A stretch of DNA of 64,000 nucleotides from SCUS01 sp966211675 (GTDB lineage: Bacteria > Myxococcota_A > Polyangia > Polyangiales > Ga0077539): the NCBI GenBank assembly GCA_966211675.1, contig CBIHPK010000006.1, positions 37,511 through 101,510 of the forward strand. The letters run 5' to 3'. Under the pieces are notes generated by a model. That model was not told the DNA's origin. It searched no databases and saw only the letters and a list, made by a program, of their open reading frames with translations. Made by a program: the position numbers and the translations under genes. Below are positions 1 through 7,876 of the stretch, in pieces. The first letter of the stretch is position 1. Each line of letters begins with the position of its first letter.

Positions 1-69
1 TGCCACGGGTCCCACAGCGAGCGTCGTGCCGTGTAGATTCTGCCGTGGAAATCTCGAATACGGGGTGGG

Positions 70-107
70 CTTCGTGAAACACCATGAAGCGCTTCGATGA
101 AACACCC
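70..107 (+). promoter_or_regulatory. direct repeat upstream of the persulfide dioxygenase
   Basis: TTCGTGAAACACC (from 70) is repeated as TTCGATGAAACACC (94-107), about two helical turns apart. It lies about 105 nt before the preferred start codon at 213. Such spaced direct repeats can be regulator or ECF-sigma sites, but no regulator is known for this one and the longer open frame from 84 would overlap it. Confidence 0.25.
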
Positions 108-212
108 CGAGCGGTGCCTGATTCGCTGGCGCTACCCTTCGCACGAGGGCGACGGGAGATGCTGGCGGCACGTCTGTTGCTCCCACGTTTCACCCCAGAG
201 GAGTCCCATCCG

Positions 213-1313
213 ATGCTCATGCGACAGCTCTTCGACCCAGAGACCTCGACGTACACGTACCTGCTGGCCGACGAGGAGACCCGCGAGGCGGTGCTCATCG
301 ACCCGGTGCTGGAGCAGGTCGAGCGGGACCTGCAGGTGCTGCGCGAGCTCGACCTCACGCTGGTCTGGGCGCTCGACACGCACGTCCACGCCGATCACGT
401 GACGGCGCTCGGCACGCTGCGGGCGAAGACCGGCTGCCAGACGGTGCTCTCCGAGGCGGCGGGCTCCGGGTGCGCCGACCGGATGGTGAAGCAGGGCGAC
501 CGGGTGGCCTTCGGGGCGCAGTCCCTGGAGGTGCGCCAGACGCCCGGTCACACCAGCGGCTGCGTCACCTACGTCACCGGCGACCGGCGCATGGCCTTCA
601 CTGGCGACGCGCTGCTGATCCGCGGTTGCGGGCGCACCGACTTCCAGCAGGGCAGCGCTCGCGAGCTCTACCGCTCGGTGCACGAGCAGATCTTCTCGTT
701 GCCCGACGCGACGCTGGTGTACCCGGGGCACGACTACAAGGGCCGCACGGTGTCGACCGTGGGCGAGGAGAAGCGATGGAACCCGCGGCTCGCCGCGACG
801 CGCACGGAGGATGAGTTCGTGGCGACGATGGCGGGCCTCCAGCTGGCGTACCCGAAGAAGATCGACGTGGCGCTGCCGGCCAACCTGCAGTGCGGCGTCC
901 CGAGGGGACTGCCGGTGGGCGGGGAGGCGCCCGGGGAGCAACGCTGGGCGCCGGTGGAGGTGAGCGCGGCCTTCGTTCCGGAGGTGAGCTGCGAGTGGCT
1001 CGCGGCGAACCCGGACGTCGGGCGCCTGGTCGACGTGCGCGAGGTAGACGAGTTCAACAACGAGCTCGGTCACGTGGCGGGCTCGGCGCTCACGCCGCTC
1101 GCGACCCTCGAGGCCGCCGCGGGGAGCTGGGACCGCGAGGCGCCCGTGGTGGTGATCTGCCGCTCCGGCGGGCGCTCGGCGAAGGCCGCGCTGGCCCTGC
1201 AGGGCCGCGGCTTCACGAAGGTGGCCTCGCTCCGCGGCGGCATGCTGGCGTGGAACGCGATGCGCCTCCCGATCGCCCGCGACGGCCTGAACGAGGCGCA
1301 GCGCGCGAGCTAG
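213..1313 (+). CDS. MBL-fold persulfide dioxygenase (ETHE1-like) fused to rhodanese
   Basis: Predicted to oxidise glutathione persulfide to sulfite (ETHE1/Blh family), with a C-terminal sulfurtransferase domain. Visible features: the metallo-beta-lactamase metal motif THVHADH at residues 56-62, TPGHTSG and FTGDALL further on, then PGHDY. A rhodanese domain follows with the active-site loop CRSGGRS (Cys about residue 316). The ATG at 213 is preferred because AGAGGAG lies 9 nt upstream and homology begins right there; the frame stays open to an ATG at 84 but that extension looks non-coding. Length 366 aa fits dioxygenase-rhodanese fusions. Its 3' end overlaps the convergent sigma-factor gene by 4 nt. 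The sulfur-trafficking role is inferred from the family. Confidence 0.88.
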   Translation: MLMRQLFDPETSTYTYLLADEETREAVLIDPVLEQVERDLQVLRELDLTLVWALDTHVHADHVTALGTLRAKTGCQTVLSEAAGSGCADRMVKQGDRVAFGAQSLEVRQTPGHTSGCVTYVTGDRRMAFTGDALLIRGCGRTDFQQGSARELYRSVHEQIFSLPDATLVYPGHDYKGRTVSTVGEEKRWNPRLAATRTEDEFVATMAGLQLAYPKKIDVALPANLQCGVPRGLPVGGEAPGEQRWAPVEVSAAFVPEVSCEWLAANPDVGRLVDVREVDEFNNELGHVAGSALTPLATLEAAAGSWDREAPVVVICRSGGRSAKAALALQGRGFTKVASLRGGMLAWNAMRLPIARDGLNEAQRAS

Positions 1314-1861
1314 GACGCCTCCCCGCCGGGGGCGCAGGTGCAGTCGGTGCAGCCGTCGTCCGCGCAGGAGCCGCAGCTCTGCTGCACGCTGGCCCGCAGC
1401 GACTCCCTCGCGCGAAACACCCGCACGGCGGCGTTGTTGGCGGTGATGCCCTGGGCCGCGGCGAAGTCCTTCACGCTCAGTCCCTCCACGGTGACCTGAT
1501 GGAGCGCCGTCGCGTACTCGGGCTTCAGCGTGGCGGCGAGGCTACGCACGCACTGGCAGCTGGCCGACGCGAGCGGCGGTTGGGTCTCGTGGGGCTCGCC
1601 GAGCTCGGCCGCGAGGGCGTCGAGGGCCCGCACCCGGGTGGCGTCGCGACGGCGGCGGTCGATCACCGCGTTGCGGAGGATGCGATAGAACCAGGCCCGG
1701 GCGGACTCGTCCTGACGGAGCGAGGCGCCCTGCGTGAGGCTGCGCGCGTAGGCGTCCTGGAGGATGTCCTCGGCCGTGGCGCGGTCGCCCAGCCGGCGCT
1801 CGAGGAAGGCCAGGAAGGTCGGTCGCGCGGCGAGCAGCGAGGCGGTGACGTGGTCGCTCAT
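1310..1861 (-). CDS. ECF sigma factor with Cys-rich C-terminal tail (CorE-like)
   Basis: A 183-residue sigma-70 family ECF factor. Region 2 is seen in EDILQDAYAR and AWFYRILRNAVIDRRRR; region 4 in LSVKDFAAAQGITANNAAVRVFRARESL. The linker between sigma2 and sigma4 holds a C-x-C pair (Cys102, Cys104), and the tail has five cysteines spaced CxxCxxxxCxxCxC (163-176). This combination is the hallmark of CorE-like (ECF44-type) factors, in which the cysteines bind metal directly and no anti-sigma is needed. Consistently, no anti-sigma gene adjoins it. TCAGGAGCCCC before the ATG supplies a ribosome site. It converges on the persulfide dioxygenase gene. Whether the ligand is copper, another metal or reactive sulfur cannot be read here. 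Confidence 0.85.
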   Translation of the reverse strand: MSDHVTASLLAARPTFLAFLERRLGDRATAEDILQDAYARSLTQGASLRQDESARAWFYRILRNAVIDRRRRDATRVRALDALAAELGEPHETQPPLASASCQCVRSLAATLKPEYATALHQVTVEGLSVKDFAAAQGITANNAAVRVFRARESLRASVQQSCGSCADDGCTDCTCAPGGEAS

Positions 1862-1991
1862 GGGGCTCCTGAGTCTACGACCCGGAAGGGCCGTGGCATG
1901 TCCGATGGGGGTGTGTGGTCCCCTGCAGACGCGCCCGCTCGAGGGGCATTACACGCCCCGGTCGAATCCGTGAGAGGAGCCGCGGGCGGAC

Positions 1992-2777
1992 TCACCAGCG
2001 AGACCGGAGCTGCTCCCTCGGGGTGAAGAGCAGCCGTCGGGCGAACCAGGCCGCGAGCGAGCCCGACACGGCCGCCACGGCCACGAGCTGGTACATCACC
2101 ACGAGCTGATAGCGCACGGCCTGCTCGGGCGGCGCGCCGCTCAGGATCTGTCCGGTCATCATCCCCGGCAGGGACACGAGCCCGACGGTGACCAGGCCGT
2201 TGATGGTCGGGATCATCGCCGCCCGCAGCGCCGAGCGCGTGACGGACGAGAGCGCCTGCTTCGGGGTCGCGCCGAGCGCCAGCCACTGCTCGATGGTCGC
2301 GGTCTCCGCGTGGGCCTGGGCGAAGACCCGCTCGAAGACCTGGGCGACGATGTTCATCGCGCTGGAGAGCATCATGCCCCCGACCGGGATGAGGTAGCGC
2401 GCCTCGAACCACGGCCTCGGCGGAACGATGCAGACGAAGACCGGCACCAGCGCCACCACCGCGCCCGCCGCGATGGCGGCCAGCGCACGGGGCGCGAGCG
2501 TCCTCGCGGGGGGACCGTGCTCGACCCGACGGGCGGCGGTCACGGCGGCCACGGAGAGCATCACGGCGAGCATCAGCAGCACCACCGCGGGGTGCTCGTG
2601 GGAGAAGAGCAGGAGCAGCAGGTAGCCGATGGCGATGAGCTGCACCGCGGCGCGCAGGGACCCGATGGCCAGGTCGCGTTCGAGCCCCAGCGCCGCCCTG
2701 CGCGAGAGCCCGATCGCCACCAGCACCAGCGCGAGGGCCAGGGCCAGGCGGGGGAAGGGGATGGTCACGTAGCGCAC
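1992..2777 (-). CDS. fetB: FetB-type ABC transporter permease (UPF0014)
   Basis: A 261-residue polytopic membrane protein of the FetB/YbbM family, whose E. coli member exports iron with FetA. Family hallmarks visible: RAAVQLIAIGYLL near the start, RYLIPVGGMMLSSAMN in the middle, LALGATPKQAL, MIPTINGLVTVGLVSLPGMMTGQIL and a terminal QLVVMYQLVA helix. It overlaps the upstream ATPase gene by 13 nt, so the two are co-translated. The iron-export role is taken from E. coli; no iron box is evident. The 130-bp gap between its 3' end and the ECF sigma start carries no recognisable element. Confidence 0.85.
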   Translation of the reverse strand: MRYVTIPFPRLALALALVLVAIGLSRRAALGLERDLAIGSLRAAVQLIAIGYLLLLLFSHEHPAVVLLMLAVMLSVAAVTAARRVEHGPPARTLAPRALAAIAAGAVVALVPVFVCIVPPRPWFEARYLIPVGGMMLSSAMNIVAQVFERVFAQAHAETATIEQWLALGATPKQALSSVTRSALRAAMIPTINGLVTVGLVSLPGMMTGQILSGAPPEQAVRYQLVVMYQLVAVAAVSGSLAAWFARRLLFTPREQLRSRW

Positions 2778-3445
2778 GGAGGCTCCTCCGCGGGCGCCAG
2801 GGCGCCGTCCGCGAGGCGAAGGCGGGTGCCTCCGAGCGCCGCGGCGTGCAGGCGGGAGTGGGTCACGACGACGGCGCTCATCCCGTCGAGCGCGAGCGAC
2901 CTCACCAGCGAGACGACGGTGGCCGCGCTCTCCTCGTCGAGGGCCGCCGTGGGCTCGTCGAGGAGCAGCACGGAGGGCTCGTTGGCGAGCGCTCGGGCGA
3001 TGGCCACGCGCATCCGTTCACCGCCCGAGAGCGAGCGAGCGGCCCGAGCGCCGAGGGCGCGGTCGAGGCCGACCCGCGCGAGGAGCTCGGCGAGCTGCTC
3101 GGCGGAGAGCGAGCCCCCCGCGAGGGCAGGACCGGCGGAGAGGTTGTCGTCGACGAGGCCATCGAACATCGGGGGTGACTGGGGGACGTAGGCCACGCGC
3201 CGACGCCAGGCGGTCGGAGACATCGCCGAGGCGTCCTGGTCGTCGAGGCTGAGGCGCCCTCGGTCGGCGTCGAGGAGCGTCGCCAGCACCTTCAGGAGCG
3301 TGCTCTTCCCAGAGCCCGACGCGCCCTCGAGGACCGCGATCTCGCCAGCGTGCAGTTGCAGGTCGAGGTCCCGGAGGAGGGCTCGACCGTCGAGGGAGAG
3401 GCAGAGTCCGGCAGCGCGCAGCCGCGGGGTCGTCGGGTGGGTCAT
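2765..3445 (-). CDS. fetA: FetA-type ABC transporter ATP-binding protein
   Basis: A 226-residue ABC ATPase that would energise the FetB permease encoded just downstream. Walker A GASGSGKST is at 41-49, Q-loop YVPQSP at about 87, signature LSGGE at 139-143, Walker B LLLDEP at 160-165 and the switch histidine in VVTHSR. The ATG at 3445 is chosen because homology starts there; the frame stays open to 3562 but would run into the terminator hairpin. The stop codon lies inside fetB (13-nt overlap). Gene symbol by analogy with the E. coli pair. Confidence 0.85.
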   Translation of the reverse strand: MTHPTTPRLRAAGLCLSLDGRALLRDLDLQLHAGEIAVLEGASGSGKSTLLKVLATLLDADRGRLSLDDQDASAMSPTAWRRRVAYVPQSPPMFDGLVDDNLSAGPALAGGSLSAEQLAELLARVGLDRALGARAARSLSGGERMRVAIARALANEPSVLLLDEPTAALDEESAATVVSLVRSLALDGMSAVVVTHSRLHAAALGGTRLRLADGALAPAEEPPCAT

Positions 3446-3522
3446 CGGGCGGGGCGGAGGGTAAGCCCGGCGGCGAGGAGGCCGTGGGTGGGTCGCGTCG
3501 AGGGGCGGTGGATGTCCCAAAT

Positions 3523-3560
3523 GCAACAAGCCCGGCCGGGTGAGCGGTCGGGCTTGTTGC
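3523..3560 (-). terminator. long inverted repeat, likely terminator after tmRNA
   Basis: GCAACAAGCCCG at 3523-3534 is perfectly complementary to CGGGCTTGTTGC at 3549-3560, a 12-bp stem with a 14-nt loop. It lies about 50 nt beyond the tmRNA 3' end in the direction of ssrA transcription and before fetA. It would isolate fetA from ssrA transcription. The T-tail is weak. Confidence 0.6.
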
Positions 3561-3570
3561 AACCCTTGGC

Positions 3571-3595
3571 TTCAATCAGCAACAAACTGATTGAA
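3571..3595 (-). terminator. hairpin immediately downstream of tmRNA
   Basis: TTCAATCAG (3571-3579) pairs with CTGATTGAA (3587-3595) around a 7-nt loop, 15 nt past the tmRNA 3' end. It is unusually A+T-rich for this genome. It may be a first terminator stem or a processing barrier, followed by the stronger hairpin at 3523-3560. Confidence 0.45.
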
Positions 3596-3610
3596 AACGA
3601 AGGGTCCGAA

Positions 3611-3976
3611 GGGTGGAGGCGCCGGGAGTCGAACCCGGGTCCGCAAGTGCTCAACGATGACTTCTACACGACATAGCCGATGATCAGTTCTCGTCAGATA
3701 TCGTGCTCATCGGCAGGCACTCCATCCAACCAGCACCCCCTGAATCTCGCCGCACATCCGGGGTACCCTGATGTGAAGCCAGCCGAGTTCATTTACGCAC
3801 TCCGATAAGCACTGGCAGGCTCGTCGGAGCACGGCGTCACGGGTTCTTAGGCCGCGACGGCGAAGGGAACGTCATTGTCGTTCGCTTCTCTTGATTCCCG
3901 CAGTATTTACGCCGTTACGGGCCGGCGGTCGTGCCATCGATCGCGTCACAACCCACGTCGAAACCGTTTCGCCCCC
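3611..3976 (-). ncRNA. ssrA: tmRNA (transfer-messenger RNA)
   Basis: Rescues stalled ribosomes by trans-translation and adds a degradation tag. On the minus strand the 5' end reads GGGGGCGAAACGGTTTCGAC (from 3976), the classic tmRNA start. The 3' end holds the T-arm GGGTTCGACTCCC and the acceptor strand CGCCTCC. GGGGGCG and CGCCTCC form a 7-bp acceptor stem with one G-U pair. The tag frame at 3885-3847 encodes ANDNDVPFAVAA followed by TAA. After discriminator A (3614) the genome reads CCC rather than CCA, so the final A is probably added after transcription. The gene is about 366 nt long and diverges from an sspB-like gene. Confidence 0.96.
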
Positions 3977-4153
3977 TTGTCGAAGACCCCTAAACGCGGT
4001 TTCACCCGCTGGGAGCCTCTTGAGAGTCAGTGGATCACCAACGCACGGCGCACTCTGAGCCTCCGGCCCCGGGTACGTCAAGTCTCCGCTCGGCCTCGCC
4101 GAGGGTTGCGCATCCCTTGACCCGTCGGCGACGCTGAGGCACCTACGGCCCCG

Positions 4154-4792
4154 ATGCCCGTCGAGCCGCCGCCAAAGAAGGAACAGCTCCAGAAACTGCT
4201 CGAGCGCGGCAACGTGTTCCTGCACCTCGATCCGCGCGTCGAAGGCGTGGTCGTCCCGACCTGGCACGCGCAGAAGCCGCAGCTGGTGCTGCAGCTCGGC
4301 CTCCACTTCGCCGTCCCCATCCCCGACCTCAAGATCGACGACCGCGGCGTGCGCTGCACCCTCTCCTTCAACCGCTCGCCCTTCTTCTGCGACCTCCCGT
4401 GGACCGCCGTCTACGCCATGGTCGCCGAGGACGGCCAGGTCACCGTGTGGCCCACCGAGCTGCCTCCCGAGCTCGTCCCGCAGCCCGCCCCCGTGCGCCG
4501 CGCTCCGCCCACCTCCCGCAGCGCCCGCGGGCGCTCCACCGACGCCGCGGAGTCCACCACCAGCGACACGAGCGACGCCTCCACCCCCGCGGCCCCGCAG
4601 CGCCCGCGCATCGCCGCCGTGCCCTCGACCCGCGCCCCTCGCCTCGCCCCGGTCACCCCGATCAAGCCCGCGCCCGCGCCCGCCCCGGCGGAGGACGAGT
4701 CCGACCACCCGACGGATGATCCGTCGCCGACGACTCCTGGCGATCGGAAGGGTGGCCGCGAGCGTCCCGCCTGGCTGCGCGTCGTGAAGTAG
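4154..4792 (+). CDS. sspB: SspB-like ClpXP adaptor for ssrA-tagged proteins
   Basis: SspB binds the ssrA tag and tethers tagged proteins to ClpXP. The first 110 residues match the SspB fold: KLLERGNVFLHLDPRVEGV, VVPTWHAQKPQLVLQLG, GVRCTLSFNRSPFFCDLPW and AVYAMVAEDGQVTVWP, equivalent to the VPMEFV, ISFNARFGG and VPMAAVLAIYARENG segments of proteobacterial SspB. Residues 110-200 are a Pro/Ala/Ser/Thr-rich disordered tail ending in a short basic and aromatic stretch (WLRVVK), where other SspB proteins carry their ClpX-binding peptide. The gene starts 177 nt from, and diverges from, the tmRNA gene. TACGGC lies 4 nt before the ATG; no clear ribosome site. The family call rests on reading by eye. 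Confidence 0.8.
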   Translation: MPVEPPPKKEQLQKLLERGNVFLHLDPRVEGVVVPTWHAQKPQLVLQLGLHFAVPIPDLKIDDRGVRCTLSFNRSPFFCDLPWTAVYAMVAEDGQVTVWPTELPPELVPQPAPVRRAPPTSRSARGRSTDAAESTTSDTSDASTPAAPQRPRIAAVPSTRAPRLAPVTPIKPAPAPAPAEDESDHPTDDPSPTTPGDRKGGRERPAWLRVVK

Positions 4793-4818
4793 GTCGTTCG
4801 ACGGGCGTACGATCGCCC

Positions 4819-5379
4819 TCAGGCCCGCGAGGCCCCGAGCTCCTCGGCCAGGAAGGCCAGGATCACCTCGTCGAGCGATCGTTCGGTGACGTACGACTCC
4901 CCGAAGACCGCGGGCCTGGCCGAGATCGGCGCCGGAGGGACCGACGACGCCGGCGGCAGGTTGGATCGCGGCGGAGGCGGAGGCAGCACCACCACCGCCC
5001 CGCTCGGGTTGAGCGGCGTCGGCGCCGCCGGGGGGATGGTGTTGGTCTCCCCGGTGGGGATGTCGGCCTCCACCGGGTCGACCGCCGGCGCGATGTTGAC
5101 CCCGGCGGCCTCGTCGAACTGCCCCTCGCGCAGGGCGAGGAACATCGCCTTGTGCTGCTCCTGCATCAGCTTCTTGACCTGCGTGGACAGGTCCTCGGTC
5201 TCGAGCAGGTGCGCGTAGCTGGTCTTCAGCGACTTCAGGATGCGCCCGCCGTCCGCGAAGAGGTGGGTCATCACGTGGGGCTTGAGGATCCCCGAGTCCT
5301 CGGTCTGGATATGGAACACCTTGCCCTTGTGGCGGATGTTCGTGTTGTAACCGAGCAGCGGTGATTGGGCCTTCGCCAT
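4819..5379 (-). CDS. conserved myxobacterial protein of unknown function
   Basis: A 186-residue soluble protein. The first 90 residues (LGYNTNIRHKGKVFHIQTED, THLFADGGRILKSLKTSYA) are well ordered and resemble a family I have seen only in myxobacteria and relatives; no function is known to me. The remainder is Pro-rich low complexity, followed by a predicted amphipathic helix at the C-terminus. The ATG at 5379 is chosen because the conserved start MAKAQSPLLGYNTN begins there; a longer open frame reaches far upstream but overlaps two other genes. Last gene of a five-gene same-strand run starting at 7783. Confidence 0.7.
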   Translation of the reverse strand: MAKAQSPLLGYNTNIRHKGKVFHIQTEDSGILKPHVMTHLFADGGRILKSLKTSYAHLLETEDLSTQVKKLMQEQHKAMFLALREGQFDEAAGVNIAPAVDPVEADIPTGETNTIPPAAPTPLNPSGAVVVLPPPPPRSNLPPASSVPPAPISARPAVFGESYVTERSLDEVILAFLAEELGASRA

Positions 5380-5402
5380 GGGTGCTACGACCGTAGTCTC
5401 TA

Positions 5403-5654
5403 TCACACCGGGTGGGCGAACCAGCGGAGCGGCACGAGGCCCAGCACGATCCACCCCAGCAGGCACGCCCACCAGCCGATCGCGAGGCGCTTCCAGCCCG
5501 CCCGCCACCCCGCGGGCGCCGGGAAGAACAGCCGCTCCCACCAGGGCGACGCGGTCAGCCGACGCGCGAGGCCCACGTGCTCCATCACGAACAGCGCCGC
5601 CAGCATCGCGCGCAACACCCAGCAGACCACCGCCGCGGTGACGTAACGATCCAC
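5403..5654 (-). CDS. small membrane protein, unknown
   Basis: An 83-residue protein with two or three hydrophobic helices (residues 5-28 and 55-76) separated by a basic, Trp-rich loop. I recognise no family. It sits 12 nt after the stop of the TPR-like gene and 23 nt before the next gene, so it is probably translated as part of the same operon. The short length and lack of a known motif leave its reality moderately uncertain. Confidence 0.5.
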   Translation of the reverse strand: MDRYVTAAVVCWVLRAMLAALFVMEHVGLARRLTASPWWERLFFPAPAGWRAGWKRLAIGWWACLLGWIVLGLVPLRWFAHPV

Positions 5655-5666
5655 GCGCTATCCCCC

Positions 5667-6806
5667 TCAGCCGTCGGCGCTGACCGTCGTCCCGTCGATG
5701 GGCACCGCCACCGGCCGCCGACCCTCGCGCGCCCATCGCCACCGGACCCACGCCTCGCCCAGCGCCGCCGAGGCCCTCGCCTCCAGCGTCGCGACGTCGC
5801 GCCCCGCCGCGCGCAGCTCCTCGATCAGGCCCGCGGCGGCCACCGCGCGGCCGGTGTCGAGATAGCACCCGGCCAGCGAGGGGAGCACCGTCGTGCGCAG
5901 CGAGGGGTCGAGGGCCTGCGCGCGCCGCAGGGGCCCGATGGCCTCGGCGGCCCGCCCGGAGGCCAGCAGCGTCTCCCCGAGGCTCAGGTAGACCTCCGAG
6001 GCCGCGGGGCCGTCCTGGGCGTACTGCGCCGCGAGCCGGAGCGCGTCGCCGCACTCGTCCGCCCGCTCGATGCGCATGAGCGCGCGCCCCAGCGCCACGA
6101 GGGCGCGGGCCACCACCGCCCGCCCCTCCGGGCCCATCGCCGCGCCGTCGGGAGTCCGCAGGAACGCCACCAGCGCGGCGAACTGCGGCGCCATCACCGA
6201 CAGCACGTCGTCGTCGCGCCCTTCGGCTCCCGCCTCGCGGACCGCGTCGAGCTGCGCCAGGTCGACGGCCACCGTCCGCGGTCGGGCGGCGCGCAGCACC
6301 TCCACCACGCGCGCCCGCAAGAACTTCCGCACCTCGGCCAGCGGCACCTCGACCTCCCCGTCGTCGGCGCCGAGCGCCAGCAGCGTAGCCCCGTCGCCGA
6401 CCAGCACCGCGCGCACGTCGATGCCGAAGAGGGGAGCCAGCAGGATCGTGCGCATCCCCACCGCGGCCCGCAGCGCGTCGTCGTCGACCCGACCCCGAAG
6501 GGGAACGGTCTCCTCCTCCTCCTCGGTCAGCGAGGCGATCACCGCGTCGCGCAGCTCGTCGGGCGTGCCCGAGCCCGGCGCCTCGGTGCCGCCCGGCACG
6601 TCGCGCACCCACTGCAGCTCGCTCACCGCGTTGGTGTTGCGGTCGACCGAGGCGGAGATGATCCGGTACCCGGCCACGAGGGAGAGCGCCACCAGGGCCT
6701 CGCCGATGCCCGCGCAGAGCCGACCCAGCGCCGGGACGCCCGCCAGGACGCGATCGAACCACCCGTCCGCCCGCACCCCATCGAGCGGGTGCCGCCGAGT
6801 GCTCAT
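5667..6806 (-). CDS. TPR-like protein of unknown function
   Basis: A 379-residue protein. The N-terminal half has a hydrophobic segment (about residues 30-55, GIGEALVALSLVAGYRIISA) and acidic EEEEE runs. The C-terminal half (about 200-330) shows TPR-like helical pairs such as YLSLGETLLASGRAAEAIGPLRRAQALDP. TPRs mediate protein contacts. The ATG at 6806 overlaps the epimerase stop codon (ATGA-type overlap), which fixes the start and implies translational coupling. No catalytic motif is visible. The partner may be the epimerase product, but that is only positional inference. Confidence 0.65.
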   Translation of the reverse strand: MSTRRHPLDGVRADGWFDRVLAGVPALGRLCAGIGEALVALSLVAGYRIISASVDRNTNAVSELQWVRDVPGGTEAPGSGTPDELRDAVIASLTEEEEETVPLRGRVDDDALRAAVGMRTILLAPLFGIDVRAVLVGDGATLLALGADDGEVEVPLAEVRKFLRARVVEVLRAARPRTVAVDLAQLDAVREAGAEGRDDDVLSVMAPQFAALVAFLRTPDGAAMGPEGRAVVARALVALGRALMRIERADECGDALRLAAQYAQDGPAASEVYLSLGETLLASGRAAEAIGPLRRAQALDPSLRTTVLPSLAGCYLDTGRAVAAAGLIEELRAAGRDVATLEARASAALGEAWVRWRWAREGRRPVAVPIDGTTVSADG

Positions 6807-7783
6807 GCGCCGACCTGCGCCTCGCGGGCGAGCTTCTCCCGGTACCACGCGATGGTGCGCTCGATGCCGTCCTCGAGCTCGACCCGCGCCTGGAACCCGA
6901 GGAGTTCCTTCGCCTTGGTGACGTCGGGGATGCGCAGCTCGACGTCCGCGAAGGGCCAGTCGACGAACTTGATCTCCGAGGAGGACTTCGCGAGCGACAC
7001 GACCATGCGCGCGAGCTGGTAGATGGTCACCGTCGCGCGGGTGTTGCCGATGTTGAACGCATGGCCCACCGCGGCGTCGCGCTCGAGCGTCAGCAGGATG
7101 CCGTCGACGATGTCGTCGATGTAGCACCACGACCGGATCTGATCGCCCTGGTTGTGGATGTGGATGGGCTCGTTCTTGATGGCGCGGAGCACGAAGGCGT
7201 GGATGGCGCCGCCGCCGACCTGACCCGGGCCGAAGATGTTGAAGGGGCGGATGCTCACCGTCGGGAGCCCGAACTGCTTGTGATAGCAATGGGCCAGGTG
7301 CTCGGTGGCGAGCTTGCTGACCGCGTAGGTCCAGCGCGCCTCGCCGACCGCGCCGAGCGTCGTGACGTCCCCCTCGGCCACGCGGAAGGCGTACTTGCCG
7401 AACACCTCGCTGGTGGAGAAATCCACGAAGCGCTCGATGTGGGGCAGGCGCTCTCGGGCGCAGCGCAGCGCCGCCATCGTGCCCTCCAGGGCGATCTCCA
7501 TGGTCGGGACCGGGTTCTGGAGCACCGTGTCGACCCCGGCGATGGACGCGAGGTGCACCACGTGGCTGCAGCCGTCCATGGCCTTGCCCAGCGCGGCGGC
7601 GTCGCGCACGTCCCCTGGGATGAGCGTCACGTTGGGGTGCTTGTCGAGCCCCGCGGGCCCGAGCGCGTTGCGCCGCAGCAGGTCGAACACGACGCAGTGG
7701 TTGGTCTCGCAAAGCCTTCGTACGAGCGCGGTGCCAATGAAGCCCGCGCCACCCGTCAGGAGAATCCGCCGTCCCTCGATCAT
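6803..7783 (-). CDS. NAD-dependent epimerase/dehydratase (extended SDR)
   Basis: A 326-residue extended short-chain dehydrogenase/reductase acting on a nucleotide sugar. Rossmann motif GGAGFIG is at 11-17, the catalytic YxxxK is YAVSK at about 152, and RPFNIFGPGQ follows as in UDP-sugar epimerases and dTDP-glucose dehydratases. The substrate cannot be told from sequence. The ATG at 7783 directly precedes the dinucleotide motif; a longer open frame upstream overlaps the divergent lipoprotein gene and is rejected. First gene of the 7783-4819 run; TAGACA lies 9 nt before the ATG as a possible promoter -10. Confidence 0.85.
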   Translation of the reverse strand: MIEGRRILLTGGAGFIGTALVRRLCETNHCVVFDLLRRNALGPAGLDKHPNVTLIPGDVRDAAALGKAMDGCSHVVHLASIAGVDTVLQNPVPTMEIALEGTMAALRCARERLPHIERFVDFSTSEVFGKYAFRVAEGDVTTLGAVGEARWTYAVSKLATEHLAHCYHKQFGLPTVSIRPFNIFGPGQVGGGAIHAFVLRAIKNEPIHIHNQGDQIRSWCYIDDIVDGILLTLERDAAVGHAFNIGNTRATVTIYQLARMVVSLAKSSSEIKFVDWPFADVELRIPDVTKAKELLGFQARVELEDGIERTIAWYREKLAREAQVGA

Positions 7784-7876
7784 CGTGCGGAGGTGTCTAC
7801 CCCAATCCCCTGTCCGGCGGAACCCCGCGGGCGCGCCGATGACATCGACGTCCGCGCCGATGGTAGCGTCGCGCGT

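Noticed and set aside
1..69. A tRNA or promoter element at the window start
   Set aside because: No cloverleaf or clear -35/-10 pair can be drawn in this short stretch.
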